Assembly (NCBI RefSeq): GCF_000003815.2 | Contig: NC_049988.1 | Location: forward strand, 3,166,419 to 3,230,418 | Origin: Branchiostoma floridae | Lineage: Eukaryota; Chordata; Leptocardii; Amphioxiformes; Branchiostomatidae | Reading direction: 5' to 3' | DNA: 64,000 bases | In this document: positions 12,001 to 27,000 of the stretch, piece after piece | Layout: each line of letters begins with the position of its first letter | Numbering within the stretch: position 1 is the first letter of the stretch | The notes under the pieces: model-generated | The model's database searches: none | Told to the model about the DNA's origin: nothing | What the model saw: the letters and a program-made list of their open reading frames with translations, nothing else | Translations under genes and position numbers: made by a program

Positions 12001-15000
12001 GTACTCGTCGGTATCCAGTCCAATCATCTTCAGCCAGGTCTCTACGTTGTCCTACAAACGAGAAAGGAAGGTATCAAGAACATTAAGTTGAATTTAAGAT
12101 ATTATCTCCTTGGTTGAATCAATACATATCTATATCTATCTGATTCCGAATAGGATTACTTTCTCAGGGGAGTGAAGGAGGCCATTTTCCTCAGAGCCCA
12201 CCGACCTTTCTGGAGACGGGGGCCGATACCAACTGCCAAGCACCTCTGACCCTTTCTGACGTCACACTTCCTGTCTGGATGTGTGACGTAGGCTTTGGGT
12301 CATTTCAACTTAATAAGGACGGTAAGCGTTAAGGTTGGTAAGCGCTTTTTGTGTGTGTGTACGGATAGAAGGTCTCAAAATTGTAACATAATCTATAAGA
12401 TGTACTTAGAAATATCAAAGAAAAATAATAAACAAGAGACCTGATATCTCACACCTTCATAAATTATTCAAACGGTGAAAGCATAAAACTCCAAATTATG
12501 CTTCCACCGTGTCCTACCTAAATCACTGAGGGAGGGGAATTAGGACTTTCGCTTCAACCGCTCAATACCCAATTAATTGTTTGTTACTTGAATGTGTTTA
12601 TATCTATTTTCCTGTCTTCCTTGTCAACTATATATATCTATCTGCCTTTTTAATTTTGTTTTAATAGCGGTGTCAATAAAAGTTGTTTCAACAGCCGGAA
12701 AGAAGTATTTGCAAAATTCGTTCCACATTCGGGGCTATTCGGGTATGAATGGACCTTATACTCTCTTCACACGAGAAGGAATGAACCAAAATGCCGTCAG
12801 AATGAAAATTCTTTTCTATTCCTTGGAATTCGTAGTGTATTTTAGAAATTATAAATCCATTCCAGATATTGTTTTGGCCAAATTCCGACAGGATTCGAAA
12901 TGACAATTGCCGCTTCGGTTCTCCATCGAATGAGATAAGAGTGTTTCGAATAATATTGGAATGCCGCAGAATGCGGTCATACTGCAGTTAGATTAGTTAG
13001 AATACACTCAGAATTTTGAATACCATTCTATATTCCTCAACTTCGAGGGCCAGTCACAAGAACAGGCACAAATAACTGGAATACAGTGAGAATTCTAGAA
13101 CACGCTAAGAATTGCCAGGAATAGAAAAGAATTTCCATTCTGACGGCATATATGCATTCCGACAGAGAATGAAGATTCACCGGCACTCTGATGTCAATGT
13201 CTGGCTCATCTTGATGTAGTTGCCTGATGTGACGCCGAAAGTCACTTCTGTCGTACATATCGGCCACTCCGATGTCTTTTAAGTCCTGTAAAGGTAGTTA
13301 AGAAGGATTAGTTCTTTGGGGGTTAATACGTCATTTCACCAAAGGCATTTTATACATAGTTGCATAAAGAACGCTCAATGTCTACCAGACAAGCACGGAC
13401 ACTTTGAATTTACTGTTGCCATATCCTGACTCAATTCCATCCAAACTTCTCAACCTTCACCGAAAAAAACAAACAATTCTCCTTCTAACTTCCACAAAAA
13501 CCCACACATAATAGAAAAGGTGGGATCTTTCGTCTTCCACTGTCTTCGAAAAAGGAGTCGAACCCAATAACCCAGCACCTAGAGTCAGCTTTTACTAGTT
13601 TTACACTAGAGTAGACACCTTTGATATTGTTTTATACTTTGTGTGAATCTCTCATGTTACCTGCAATTAGCCCACGTGCAAGAGTTTGCAATAAACATGA
13701 ATACTATTATTCTTATTCTTAGTCCAATACATTATGTAGAGCTTTGTAAAAGAGAAGGTGCATTATAACCGATAGAAACGCTGAAAACAACGTTGTCTTA
13801 TAACTACATCATTGTTCTATATATCTATAAGGAATCCAAGACAGCCAGGTAAGGGAGGTGAAGAAATGTGCTAAAGTAATGAATAGATGGATGAGCCTTA
13901 ATGCTATCGAATGAAATGCAATGGGGTCAATTCTTAGTAAAACAATGTTGGGGTGTGCGAGTGGTAAGGGTTATTAGAAATGTGAAGTCTACCAGAATGT
14001 TCTTACCTTATCTGCCATCCCAGCGATGAAGCTTGTATCTGTGTATCCTTCACGAGTAAACATTGGTTCATATACCTCAACCTGGAAAGGAAAAAAAAAT
14101 AGTAATTAAAAATAATAATTAAAGTTGAAATTACATTGAAGAGTTTTGACAGCATAAAGCAAGCAATAGAGGCGACACGTGGAACAAATGGATCAAATCA
14201 GCTTCAAATCTAGGGGGGGGGAAGTACTTTTCGATGTAAAATATCTGCCGTACCTTATTAGATACTGCACCGAATATGCTTTGCAGCCACTGCCGTGTTG
14301 TCTTGAACCTCATCTCGAACTTTCCAGGATCGGTTTGAGCTAAAACGGTGAACCATTTGTAAACTAGGGGTAGGCACCGGTAAATTCAGGTACAGGTACG
14401 GTCCAGGACCAGAGAATCAGGTCTGGACCTGAACCTGGACCTAATTATAATTATCTGTGAAAACTGGCGAATGGGCGATACTCAAAATAATGGTTAACAA
14501 CAATAATTACCTCTGTTTCAGACCAGATTTGACTATAGAAACTTGGTAAAAATTACTATCAACTTTACTCTACTTCGCTCTTGTTATTTTCTTGGGCCCC
14601 CAAACACATTAATGCCTGCCGATAAAATCTCTCATTTTTGAATCGGTCCAACATCCAGTTCACTAACTTTTTTCAAGTCCGGTTTTTCTGGACCGAAAAA
14701 ATAAGAAAAGACGGTTTTGAACCGGTGTGACAGCGATCTCGCCCCCCCGTGATCTCGCCCCCCCGGGGGCGAAATCACTAGCGATCTCGCCCCCCCGGGG
14801 CGAAATCGCTAGCGATCTCGCCCTCCCCGGCTAGTGATCTCGCCCCCCTACCTCACCCCCCTTTAGCGATTTCGCCCCCCCCCAAAAAAAACGGGTTTAC
14901 ATGACATTTTAGAAGTTGATTGGTATAAATCACAAAATGCAGTTTCATAATGATATAAGTACACGAGTTTGATACATAACTCCATTCATAGTATCAATAT

Positions 15001-18000
15001 TAACGTAATTACATGGTAATAAGATAGTTGAACTTGTTTCAGACAAGGAGGGTTGGGTCCCTTGTATTCCCATTATTGCATATACCTGAGTCTTGACATA
15101 AGATGTATTTCATTGTATTCACCTGTCCTCAAACAACCTATATATCTCCAATATGAAGTCTCTACCATGAAGTGACCACAAAAGAACTATGTAATGTCTT
15201 TATTAATTATGCAAATATTAGGTATTAATTAGAATAACGCACATTTTGGTATATGCACCTGGTCAAGGGATATCTTCACCTCCAACATGACTGTTTTTTC
15301 TAGTATTTAGGAACTGATGCATTTACCCGTGTTTCTTAAGACTGGTACTTTACCAGTGTTTGTGTAGCATTTAGCAACAGCTATATCAACTTGCGCGTAG
15401 ATAGTGTTTATAATAAGAAACTATTATTCACGTGTGTTTTTGTTAGTGCTTTGGAAATGTTTCCAGCACAAGAAAGAAAACACTGTGACAAATTGAAAAC
15501 ATATAGCTGACGTATTCCGTACCATAGACGGTGTTGATTTATACGTTCGCAGTAGCACTGTTTTTATGCCACCTCAGCTGCAAAAATTGTCTTTTTCATT
15601 TCAATGTCATGTTTGCACCGAACAATATAGTATGGACTTTCGAGGTATGACAGGCATCTTACGGTACGGTAATAAGGTGCCATAAGGTACCAGGTAACAC
15701 ACCATACACGTTACTCCCCAGGTGCANNNNNNNNNNNNNNNNNNNNNNNNNNNNNNNNNNNNNNNNNNNNNNNNNNNNNNNNNNNNNNNNNNNNNNNNNN
15801 NNNNNNNNNNNNNNNNNNNNNNNNNNAAAAAAAAGGTAGATAAAAAAAGGAAGAGGCAGTCAGCTGATGCCTGCAGTCACCTAGAGGTCCCCCCTTGAAG
15901 AGCAGCTGGTTATACATATAACAGGTGCGCTACCTGGTACTATACTGCACCTGGGGAGTAACGTGTATGGTGTGTTACCTGGTACCTATATGGCACCTTA
16001 TTACCGTACCGTAAGATGTCTGTCATACCTCGAAAGTCGATACTATATTGTTCGGTGCAAACATGACATTGAAATGAAAAAGACAATTTTTGCAGCTGAG
16101 GTGGCATAAAACAGTGCTACTGCGAACGTATACATCAACACCGTCTATGGTACGGAATACGTCAGCTATATGTTTTCAATTTGTCACAGTGTTTTCTTTC
16201 TTGTGCTGGAAACATTTCCAATGCACTAACAAAAACACACGTGAATAATAGTTTCTCATTATAAACACTATCTACGCGCAAGTTGATATAGCTGTTGCTA
16301 AATGCTACACAAACACTGGTAAAGTACCAGTCTTAAGAAACACGGGTAAATGCATCAGTTCCTAAATACTAGAAAAAACAGTCATGTTGGAGGTGAAGAT
16401 ATCCCTTGGCCAGGTGCATACACCAAAATGTGCGTTATTCTAATTAATACCTAATATTTGCATAAGTAGTAAAGACATTACATAGTTCTTTTGTGGTTAC
16501 TTCATGGTAGAGACTTCATATTGTAGATATATAGGCTGTTTGAGGACAGGTGAATACAATGAAATACATCTTATGTCAAGACTCAGGTATATGCAATAAT
16601 GGGAATACAAGGGACCCAACCCTCCTTGTCTGAAACAAGTTCAACTATCTTATCACCATGTAATTACGTTACTATTGATACTATGAATTGAGTTATGTAT
16701 CAAACTCGTGTACTTATATCATTCTGAAACTGCATTTTGTGATTTATACCGATCAACTGCTAAAATGTCATGTAAACCCGTTTTTTTGGGGGGGGGCGAA
16801 ATCGCTAAAGGGGGGCGAGGTAGGGGGCGAGATCACTAGCCGGGGAGGGCGAGATCGCTAGCGATTTCGCCCCGGGGGGGGGGGGGGGCGAGATCGCTAG
16901 TGATTTCGCCCCCGGGGGGGCGAGATCGCTGTCACACCGGTCCAATAAGGAAAACCGGTTTTGTACTGGTACACTGTACCGATACCCAGCCCTAGGCTCT
17001 ACCTATTACAATTGCATAGTGCCCGCTGAACTTACTTTCCACATTTTTGCTGCGCCCACGGCTCCTGTAGCCGGTAGGCACAGTCTGGTCCTGATCAGAC
17101 CTTCCATGGTCTACCTCATCCTCCATAGTTTCCCTCTCAAGCTCTTCGTCTGTGTCTTCCTCTGTTTCCTGATAACATCGTCTGCAGAAACTGGGGCGAA
17201 CAAAAAGAAAAGAAAATATTGTCAAGCAAATGTCTAAAACATCGTTTCTTTCTTCCAGTTTCTTTATCGATTATTAGCACTTGGTTTATCTATGTGATAC
17301 ACGTGTAGCTGACTGTTGGGCTGGTAGGTAGTTTACTTAATTAACTTAATTAATATCTATTTGTTTTGGTTTTTAAAGCAAGGGGGGGAAAAACGCTAGT
17401 ACAAACGCGTAAGCTCTTACAGTCAATACGACCATACTTAAATGACACTTCCTGCTGGAAAATTATTTATATCGATTAATGTAAATTACAGTTGCAAATT
17501 TGTGCGTTTATTTTTAGTTTGTTTCAAATTATTTTTTGTTTGTTTGAATAGCAATGCTTGACAAGTCAGTGCACAAACAGACATATCTTACGTCAAACAT
17601 TGGCGCATCTTGACCACTATGTCATCAAAGAAGTTTTCCTTGCTCTGTTCTTTCTGGGATCTCGCCTCCCTCGTACCTTGAAAGAAATGACACAGAACAT
17701 TTACAAATTAGTATTCTCACTAAAAGGCCTCGTTGATAATACGGGTAACAAAAGCATTGATTTGCGTCCAATGTCAATTCCAAAGTCGATGAAGATGTGA
17801 TAGAACGAAAAATAATAATTGTTTTGTGAACCATACACTATTTGTCTCGTCATTTGTTCAACCTTTCTGACCAGTTGGATTTCATAGTGAAGGCAACGTT
17901 TTATTGGTCAAAATTTTTTCTTCGCACGTTAGCATCAATATTTGGCTTACCAGAGAATATTGTCTAAAGATAAATTAAATGTGTTTGGCAACAGCAGAAT

Positions 18001-21000
18001 TGATGTTATAACCCTTGTCACATTCTTACGGTCTACGCACATCACATATGTAGTTACATATTATATGTACGTTAATTATCTACAAGCAAGTAAAAAGGCT
18101 TTGCTCCCATTTATCACTTTCTTTGCCTCTTAATTGTGATTTACATTATTTGTAGAAGGATCGACAAAATGCATGACTATTACATTTGTAATATATCAAC
18201 CCGGAGACTAGACCGTAAGGTCTTTCTTATCTATTCAAACCGCGATAGACCGGTAATCTTATCAAGTAAACAGAACAATATTACCTTTCCCAATGTTATG
18301 TTTTCGGTAGCGTTTGTGTGTGTGTGTGTGTGTTTGTAGAAGACCACCGTAACTAAAGAACGACTGCATGGATTGTATTAATATTTAGTATGTGAGTAGG
18401 TCTTGATGAGACGATTAGATTTTAGGCTCCCTGGCGGCTTGTTACGGTACCTCAGCGGAACTTCCGGGTTGGGTATCTCGAGTTCTGAACATGCTGTGGT
18501 CATGAATTGAGCGGTAGATAGGTTATGGGGCCTAGCGTAAGTGGTGTAGATTTGGGCCCCTAGCGGCTTGTTTTGGAACTGTAGGAACCGGTACAGTTTC
18601 AGACTTTGAAAGGGAATAACTCAAGAAGGGGTTGGCGGATTAAAAGATCAGATTGCCGCAGATTTGTCACTTACCCCATGACTGGTCTGTCAGGTTACAC
18701 ACGCTGTACACGTTCATGAGGATGTACACACACGGCAGGGTGAACAGGTACACCACGCCGTGGATGATGGACGTGAACTCCCGTGGGTGAAGTAGGGCCG
18801 CTACGATGTGTATGCCAGCAACTATGGCTACGTACAGAGTAGTCACGTCTACTGGTAAATGGATCCCAAACACTGGAAAATGCAAAGAGTGCACAGATTC
18901 TGTCTATTAGTAATCAAAGTAGTAATGACATATTTAGAAAAAACATTAAAAGACATATTCCTCTAGAAATATTTTAACTGTTTAACTACAAACGTTATCA
19001 CATTTCTCATTTAAACGAAGTTCCGGACAGGAAAGACAATGGCAACGAATAAAGAGTCAATAGACACTTCCCCATATTAGGCCTACGCCCCCCCCCCCCT
19101 GGGATTTTTGCGGAAACAAAAATTCAAGTCGATATTCACAAGGCATGCTGTTGCATTATTTTTGGTCCGTTTTGTGTTTTTGTTGTCTTTTATATCGTAT
19201 TTTTCATTCCGGAAAACTGCCCTTTGTGAAAATGTGACGTTAGGCTTAGGCTAGTTTTCTGAATCGAAAAGCACGATATAAAAGACATCAAGAACGCAAA
19301 ACGTACCAAAAATGATTCAACACAATGCCTTCAGTTGAGTATAAATTTGGCATAAACTTAATTTTGTATTCATTTCTACAAACAGCCTGGTCTTGCAGGA
19401 TATCCGGCAATCATACGTGGTCCAGTAATTTAAATAATGTTAAGGAAAAGCAATTAATCAGCTAGCCAGACCGTGTTAGGTTGAAGACTTTTGTTGAGCG
19501 CTATACTTCCCTGTAAACGTTGTGCTGCCTATAACTACGGGACTGATGGCTCTTTGATTCTTGACATTACTTTCATCCCCCTCCCATTATCGGCTTGTTA
19601 TGATACTGTAGCGGAACTTCCAGTTCTGATATCTCATGCTCATTCTATACTTGACCTAAGAAAATTTGCTCACGTTCGTTGATCTTGTAAACCGATAGTT
19701 GTTGTGGATTACCACCACAGGTCTCGCCACAGTCGCCCGGACAGGGGAATGCACACATGCTCTCCTGTAGCCTGGTCGCGTTTTTCATGTCATCCTCAGA
19801 TCCACAGAAACAGACGGTTCCGGGGGGTCCTGTACCTGAAAAAGAAAATCAAGCTCTGGTATCAAAGAGGTCTGTACCGCTTAAGGCAAAGTGCATTTTT
19901 CTAGTCACTTTACCGTGAAAATGGACAACATTGACGGAGTCCAGATACATACACAACAGTGCTAGCTATAGTTATAAATCATGTGAGTAGCCACAGTCAT
20001 TTTTACCTCCATGAAATCTGTAGATATAGTTTGAGGCATGTCTACTTAATGTGATATAAATTTAGTTTTAGGCGTGTCTACTTAATGTGATTGTGTTTCC
20101 GGATACTTGAGGTCAGCATAATTTTAGAGCCTCAGGATGTACGAGTTACGATGATATTTCGTTTATGGGTTAGAAAGACAAAGGTCACGGTCGATTTTGC
20201 CCCCCCCCCCTACTCTCCAAGCAGAGGTTAGGCTCAGACTGTTTTTTGTAACGTTTTCTTTAGTCGTTTTTATCGGGCTTTCTATTTTTTTTACATCTTG
20301 CTGTGTCAAAACCTGGCGTACTTCAAGAAAATGACAAAATAGAAAGCCCGATAAAAACGACTAAAAAAAAACGTAAACAAAACAGCCTGAGCCTAACCTC
20401 TGATTGGAGAGTACCCCCCCCCCCCCGTATGATACCTTGGCACTGCAGCAGAACTTGAATTTGTGCATGTTGTGACCTGGAACGGCTTTGGACTTGATTT
20501 TTTGGTGGCAGCCAACTTGTATTGTAAGGAAGAAGTAATGTATTTTTGCGAAGTCCTACCTACCCCTACTATGCAGGGAGGCGGGGGGAGGAGGCAGATG
20601 ATCTAGGCAAGCCTGATCTAGTTCTCGTGTCCTCTCGCGAGATCGAGACTAGGTCATTCTCCGTGAGCAAGATGAACTGCCAGCCGTCAAAAATTTTGAG
20701 GTATGTACCTTACCTTTAAAACAGTCATTGCTTGTCCTGCATAAAACTCAGATGTTTTAAATGTCCACTTACCCGAGAAGACGAAGTGGTTCTCATAACA
20801 GTGGTCCATGCATTTGTCGTTGGTCATGTCTTTTATCCTCGTGACAGCATGGGGCAGCAGAAACCCTGATGAGTTGCGATATTCCGGATAGCAACCCTCG
20901 TATTTCCCATGTACATTAGCTATGGAAAAAGATTTTAAATTACCTCATTAAAAGACTCCATGAGAAAGGCACTGGCAGAATCCTGTGAGAATTTGCTCTA

Positions 21001-24000
21001 ATGCGATTTACACCAACATAGACTAAGTTCTCAAAATGGTAAGGAGTATATTTCAAAGTTTTGGTAAGTTTTTCATAAAGATGCTGGTGAAAACCGGACG
21101 AGGCTACCATTTAGAGATAAGCCATGGCAAGTCCAAGATCACGAGAATGCGGACATGCTAGTCCGTTCCTGTCCGTTGACAGTGGGGCACAGTCGGTGGC
21201 ACGTGGCCGAATTCTCACAGAGCCTATGAATTGAGTTTAATCGTTGAAAGTGACAGGCGGTCATGAAAACTTCGGTCTTGAATTAATTGGTCACTATTGT
21301 TAAAACTAGTCATATGCAAATATGAGAGAGAAAGAGAGAGAGAGAGTAAGAGAGAGATAGAAAGAGAAGAGAGAGAGAGAGAAAGAGAGAGAGAGTAAGA
21401 GAGAGAGAGAGATGGTTTATTAAGAACTGTTGCAACTTGCTGAACCCAAAGGCTAAATCACAATTTTTGTACAGTGGTTTCTTTACATTAATGGTATACA
21501 TAGATGCAACATAAATTCGTTACAATAACAAACCCATAATGGGTGTACACTACCTATGCTGGGCGCACTAGAGGTGTTGGAGATCGCCATTTGACTTGCT
21601 GTACCCACAACTGCAACTGCCGTAGCCAACAGGAATATAACGCACAATATCTTGGCGACCTGAAAAATTAAACACACATGATTATGCAATACGCATCCGA
21701 AGAAAATCATCCATCTTTCCGAACAACCCAGTCTGCCTAAAGTTTGGAAACGAACCTCTTACGCTGCTGTATTAAGGGTTTTATAAAGGAGTCGAGACTG
21801 ATTTTATATGGCCTCATTCTACATTTATTTCCATTTAATATACAAGTATAGGCATCCTAATACTGTAAAGGATACAAATAAGTCTGTGTTTTGAATACCT
21901 TGAGCTGAGTTTCCTGTGAGTAATAGATGCAGATCAGGACAAATATGAGGGTGAGAAGAACGAGGAACACGAACGACACCCAGGTAGGAACACCGGCTCC
22001 ATAGTAAAGTCCACCTAACAAAAACAGTTCATGGAACAACAAAAAGTGATTAAAACCACTTGATGTCAAAGTGTACATCAAAGACCTGCCCTGATGATAA
22101 CATTGAACTGTCCCTTATGCAGACAAGGAGGGGGATCTTTGTTCAGTACAGTATGTCCCAATCTATGTAAGCATGTAAACCTCACTGAGTCCCTCCGTTG
22201 GCAACTGTTTGTGAAAAACATTCGCTAACAGTCGCCAACAGGTTACCAATTGGTCGCCTGAAATGGGGAATTTTTCTGAAAAATTTAAAAAAAAATCGTT
22301 TTGATGAATCTTAATCACTGTACATTGGTTATAAATTCAGTGGCAACACAACTTTGCTAATCATATTATCTTTTATCGTATTGGGGCCGAAATTGAGAAT
22401 TCGCCATTTTGTTTGTAGATGTCACGTATCTTACCCATGTGTCGTACGTCATTTTGACTAGAAGAGAAATGGCGAAAAATGTGCAAACTTGCCGCAATAG
22501 TTTGTCGCAAACTAAACAGGCTTAGCCCTGAGTGAGATACCCGCTTTATGCAGAAATTAAAAGGGGATTCTGTGCCAGTGCAGTATCTCCCATTCAATGC
22601 AATGTACAGTAAAGTGTCTTCTTAGTTGCCTGACTAAAATCGCGCTCCTACCGGCTGGCCCTACAATTGCCGCCGCCTTAGGAGGGGGTCATTAACTCAG
22701 CGAGAGATAAGCCAGCGAGAGATTGTGTAAAAACAGGCTAACCAGTAACAATAAGGATGCAAGTAGAAGCGCTGATGACAGTTGACAAGAGTAGTACAAT
22801 TTGGAAGAGAAGGAAGGCCATGGAGATGTATTTGTTATTCTGGTTGATGGCCTTCCAGTTCTTGAGGAGAAGGATCTGGTTGGCCAGGGTTGACGGGATC
22901 CAGCGCCTCCGCTGCTTCCAGAACTCATCGAACTCTTCCGGACAGTGGGTGGTGTCGAAGGCTCCGGCGCAGTAGTTCACCTTCCAGCCTGCCTTTACCT
23001 GGAAAATATTTATTATTGCCTCCATGAAAGTGTAGGAATAGTTTTGGGCAGGTTGGTCTGACTGCCTGTCTATGTGTGTGTGTGTTTGTTTGTTTGCGTG
23101 CGTATCTGGCACTATATCTTAAAGGTGGGTTTACACCTGCGTATATTTTCATGCCGCATGAGTTCCGTTTTGACATTTTTCGACATTTTGACTAATTTCT
23201 TCAATACGCGGCCGCACGCACAAGTCGCACCTCAAACGCATCTGAATCGTTTTTAGACAGTTTCACGAACGCAGGCAAACGAAAATATACGCCCAGTACA
23301 CCCGATAGTTTTGGACATGCACAAAACTATCGTTCGTACGCAGTTTGGTGGCCAAAACGTTATGGATGCGCTATACAGTGGTCCCACGTCGGTCGATTGC
23401 GCTATGAAGACGCTACATGTTTGCACTTTATACGCAGTAATACGCGGATATCGCGGTATTGCGAGTACATAGCGTTCTTACAGCGCAGACACAACGCATT
23501 TTGAGCGACCGTATAACGAATGCACACATAGATCAAGATTTAGTACCGTGCGTTCTGCGATCGCTTTGCGCATACTACGCGTACTGATAGCGTGATCGAC
23601 GCACACTCCAGATTTGGAATAAATACGAAGGTGCATCTGAGTCCAGACAAAAAAAAATCATCTCAAGATGTCAGATCCAGGCCAGGACTGACGAATTTGT
23701 ACCGGGGGCATGGAGAGATGGTCACAACTTGCAGGACACCATGAATGTAACTGGTCCCAACAGAGCCTCCAGGGACGGGAAGATGTAGAGGAACCTGCTC
23801 AAGCACTGGGTCAACTTGTGTGACACACATGCCATTTTGTGCAACAGATATTTGACGTAATTTGCTGATAATGGCACTTTTTTGTGTGTAAAACCACATG
23901 AAACTAGAGTTCGGCGACCTCATACCTCCATGAATATTTAGAGCTTTTGTTAATTTCATGCAAATGACTTAACATTAACATGATTAATGCATGGTGTTGT

Positions 24001-27000
24001 TCATCATTGACAAACGTACAGTAAACATGTCACAAGTAAAATTCCCAATTCAGATCATTAATCATTAGGTTGTTTTGCAATGTTTGCCTAAATTATGCAA
24101 ATAAGTTCATCATTTGCATATTTGATATCTGCATATGTTCCACCGATTATAAATCAACAAGTGTTACATTTAACGAAGTACAGTTATTGCAAACAATGGA
24201 ATTATACAATTTACTCATTAATTATGCAAATTAAGTCCTCATTTGCATAAAATGCATATCATTATGAACATCTTTGCCCAAGCTACCTGCATACCTAAAA
24301 TGCAGGCAATCCGTCGTTCCTTTCTGCAGTTATCCTCTTTGGAGTGTCTTGACAAAAACGCTCCTGCAGTTCCACAATTGAATGTTAGGGGACTGAAACT
24401 TGCCCCTCTTTGTCATGACGCTAAAAGCTATCTACCACCTAAATGTCACGACCATATCACGTCCGGGACAAGAGATACATTGAAAAAACTGCTATGATAG
24501 ATTATTCTCATTAATTATGCAAATGTACGCCTATTTTGCATAATTAGTATTTTATCTTGTACAACATTGTCTAAGGTACCTACATACCAAAAATCATGAA
24601 AATCCGTTGTTCCCTTCTTGAGTTATCCTCGTCAGAAGTTTTTGACAAAAATGCCCCTGCTATCCCAAAACTAGACGCTAGGGGGCCCAAACTTATGTCA
24701 TTTTTTCCTGAGCATAAGAGCTATCTAATACTTAAAAATCTTGACCATAGCATGTTCAGAACACAGAGATAGCAAAACCGGAAGTTGCCCTGCAGTACCA
24801 AGGTCATACACTAGGGGGCCCAAAATTGACCTTGACCTTCGTCTTCCCAACCCCTACCCACATACCAAATATCATCGTAGTCCATCAAGAGGTTCTCAAG
24901 TTATGCTGACCACAAATATGCGGACACACAGACACACACACAGACACACACACACACAGACACACAGACAGACACACTCAAAACTATACCTCCATTTTTT
25001 CATGGAGGTAATAAAGGTGCAACATAGAGCCATATTACAACTTTGAAAGAGGGCGTAAGGTTTCATAATTATTTAATTTACGTGTTTGATAAAGATCTTG
25101 AATACGTTTTGTGGTGTGTATGAGTGTGATTTTTATAGTAGTTGAAATACTAAGATGATAGGTGAAATCATTAAGGACAAAGTGAAAACAAACACAATCT
25201 TAACAGTGCACATAATTTCTTAAGGTAAATGATGGCCCACATTACTGTAAAAGCACAGTGTCACTGCTTCACTGCTTCGCAAATGAATAAAAAAACCTCT
25301 TCACTGTTTACTTGTCAATGTTCTACTTGCACTGCCTGTAAACAAAAGCATACATAGTACAAAGTGTTCCTCTAACAAAAATACCCTATTGGCAATGCTC
25401 GCAAACAAAAGTATATGTAACAGAAACTGTTCCTCTGACACACCTGAAATGCGTTTGTAATGCAGTTAGCACCAGGTGCGCCAGGCATGCGGTCGGTAGA
25501 CGTTGTGTGCGTCCGGATTACGCCCAACATACGTACCCCATACGAATCTATTCGCAGTACTGAAAATTCTGTTGCGCATTTCAGTTGCAATCATACGCAT
25601 CTCATGCGAAATGAAAACGCTGAAGTCGTAATTCAAACGCCAGATGGGCTCGACGTACAATTTAATTTATTCCAAAAAAATTCCAAATGTTGGGCGTTCC
25701 GCCGCGTATTGACAAAATTTCATTCGGAACTCACGCGCACTTGAAAATATACGCAGGTGTAAACCCACCTTTATGTGTTATGGGCCCGAAGGTCGAGGTC
25801 GATTTGGGCCTACTGGTGGCTGACCTTGGCACTGCTGAAGGACTTCTGATTTGCGCATTTTTTTGTTGTTATGGATATGTTGCAGTCATACAGAGGTAGC
25901 CTTATACAAGTGTAATGGGAGGCATAGACACACACGCGCGCACACGCACGCACACACGCACGCACGCACACAAACACATAATTAAACATACACATACACT
26001 TACACATACACATTCACACATGCAGAGATGTACACATACACACACACATCAAACACATGCACACAAACGCGCACGCGCGCACACACATACAAATTTATAC
26101 ACACGTGCACATTCACACAAACACACACATGCAAACAACACGCACACACAGACAACACACACACGCGCACATACATAACGTTACGCATATACACACACAC
26201 AATCAAACAAGCAGAGATGTGTATTACACACATGCACGTACACCGCACACCCCATCCCCACCCCAATAGAAGAGAATTCACACTCCACGACTCACTAGCA
26301 GTGTAGTAAACCATCTGTCCTCTCCCATGTCCTTCGTGAGGAACTCCGAAGCTTCTTCCACATCAGAGCGGTACTCGTCCACCACATCAGCGACGGCCTT
26401 TACCCGGTAGACGCTGAAACATCCGGGGGCACACAGGACCGATCCTAGCACGTGGTTTGCGACCTGACAGACAAGGTACGATATGAAGTTATTAGTTTAC
26501 TGCCAGCTTCATTCTGGGAATGTTCTCAACGTGTCTGCTTAGGGTTGTTTTGCCGTCCATGTCCTGCAAAGCAATGGCCTAATTGTATTTTTTCCAGCTA
26601 GCCTTTCTACTAACTGTAGCTAAACGCCAGTTCAGTAGTAAGGCCGCTAAAGGAGGCGACATAAATGCAACAAACTTGCTTGAGAAGTTTATTTCCAACA
26701 TGGCTGTCTTGGGGAGTCGGTGGTCGGACTGAACCAACTTAACTAAACTTCTTTCTTATTTCTATCCGTCTCTTAGTGCATTTGGCCTACTATCTATAAC
26801 CTGGACTATTAACATGAATTAGTTAATTAGTGTCGGAAAGTAATTGAAACCAACTCCATAAAAATGCCACAGGACTTGAAATAAACCCGGGATCCGGTAA
26901 CAAATATACGCCGTGACCTACCCATGAAAGGGTACCCCCCTACTGGTCCAAATTTGTAGCTTCGGAGCCCGGCCGGATTTACATCCCAGACGGTCACCGG

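Larger units (their letters stand above)
14365..16996. mobile_element. hAT-like MITE interrupted by a palindromic element
   Basis: The outer pieces 14365-14726 and 16942-16996 together match the uninterrupted copy at 31647-32060 (ends TAGGGGTAGGCACCGGT and ACCGATACCCAGCCCTA). Shared internal text includes AATGGGCGATACTCAAAAT. It starts about 25 bp from chitin synthase exon 16. No target duplication is preserved here. Confidence 0.65.

Noticed and set aside
15711-15917. 68-codon minus-strand ORF
   Set aside because: It reads through the 100-N gap.
24919-24985. CRISPR-like short repeats
   Set aside because: Simple CA/GACA microsatellite without spacers; eukaryotic context.
25810-26314. Overlapping ORFs on both strands (up to 104 codons)
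   Set aside because: They are translations of the CA-rich microsatellite.
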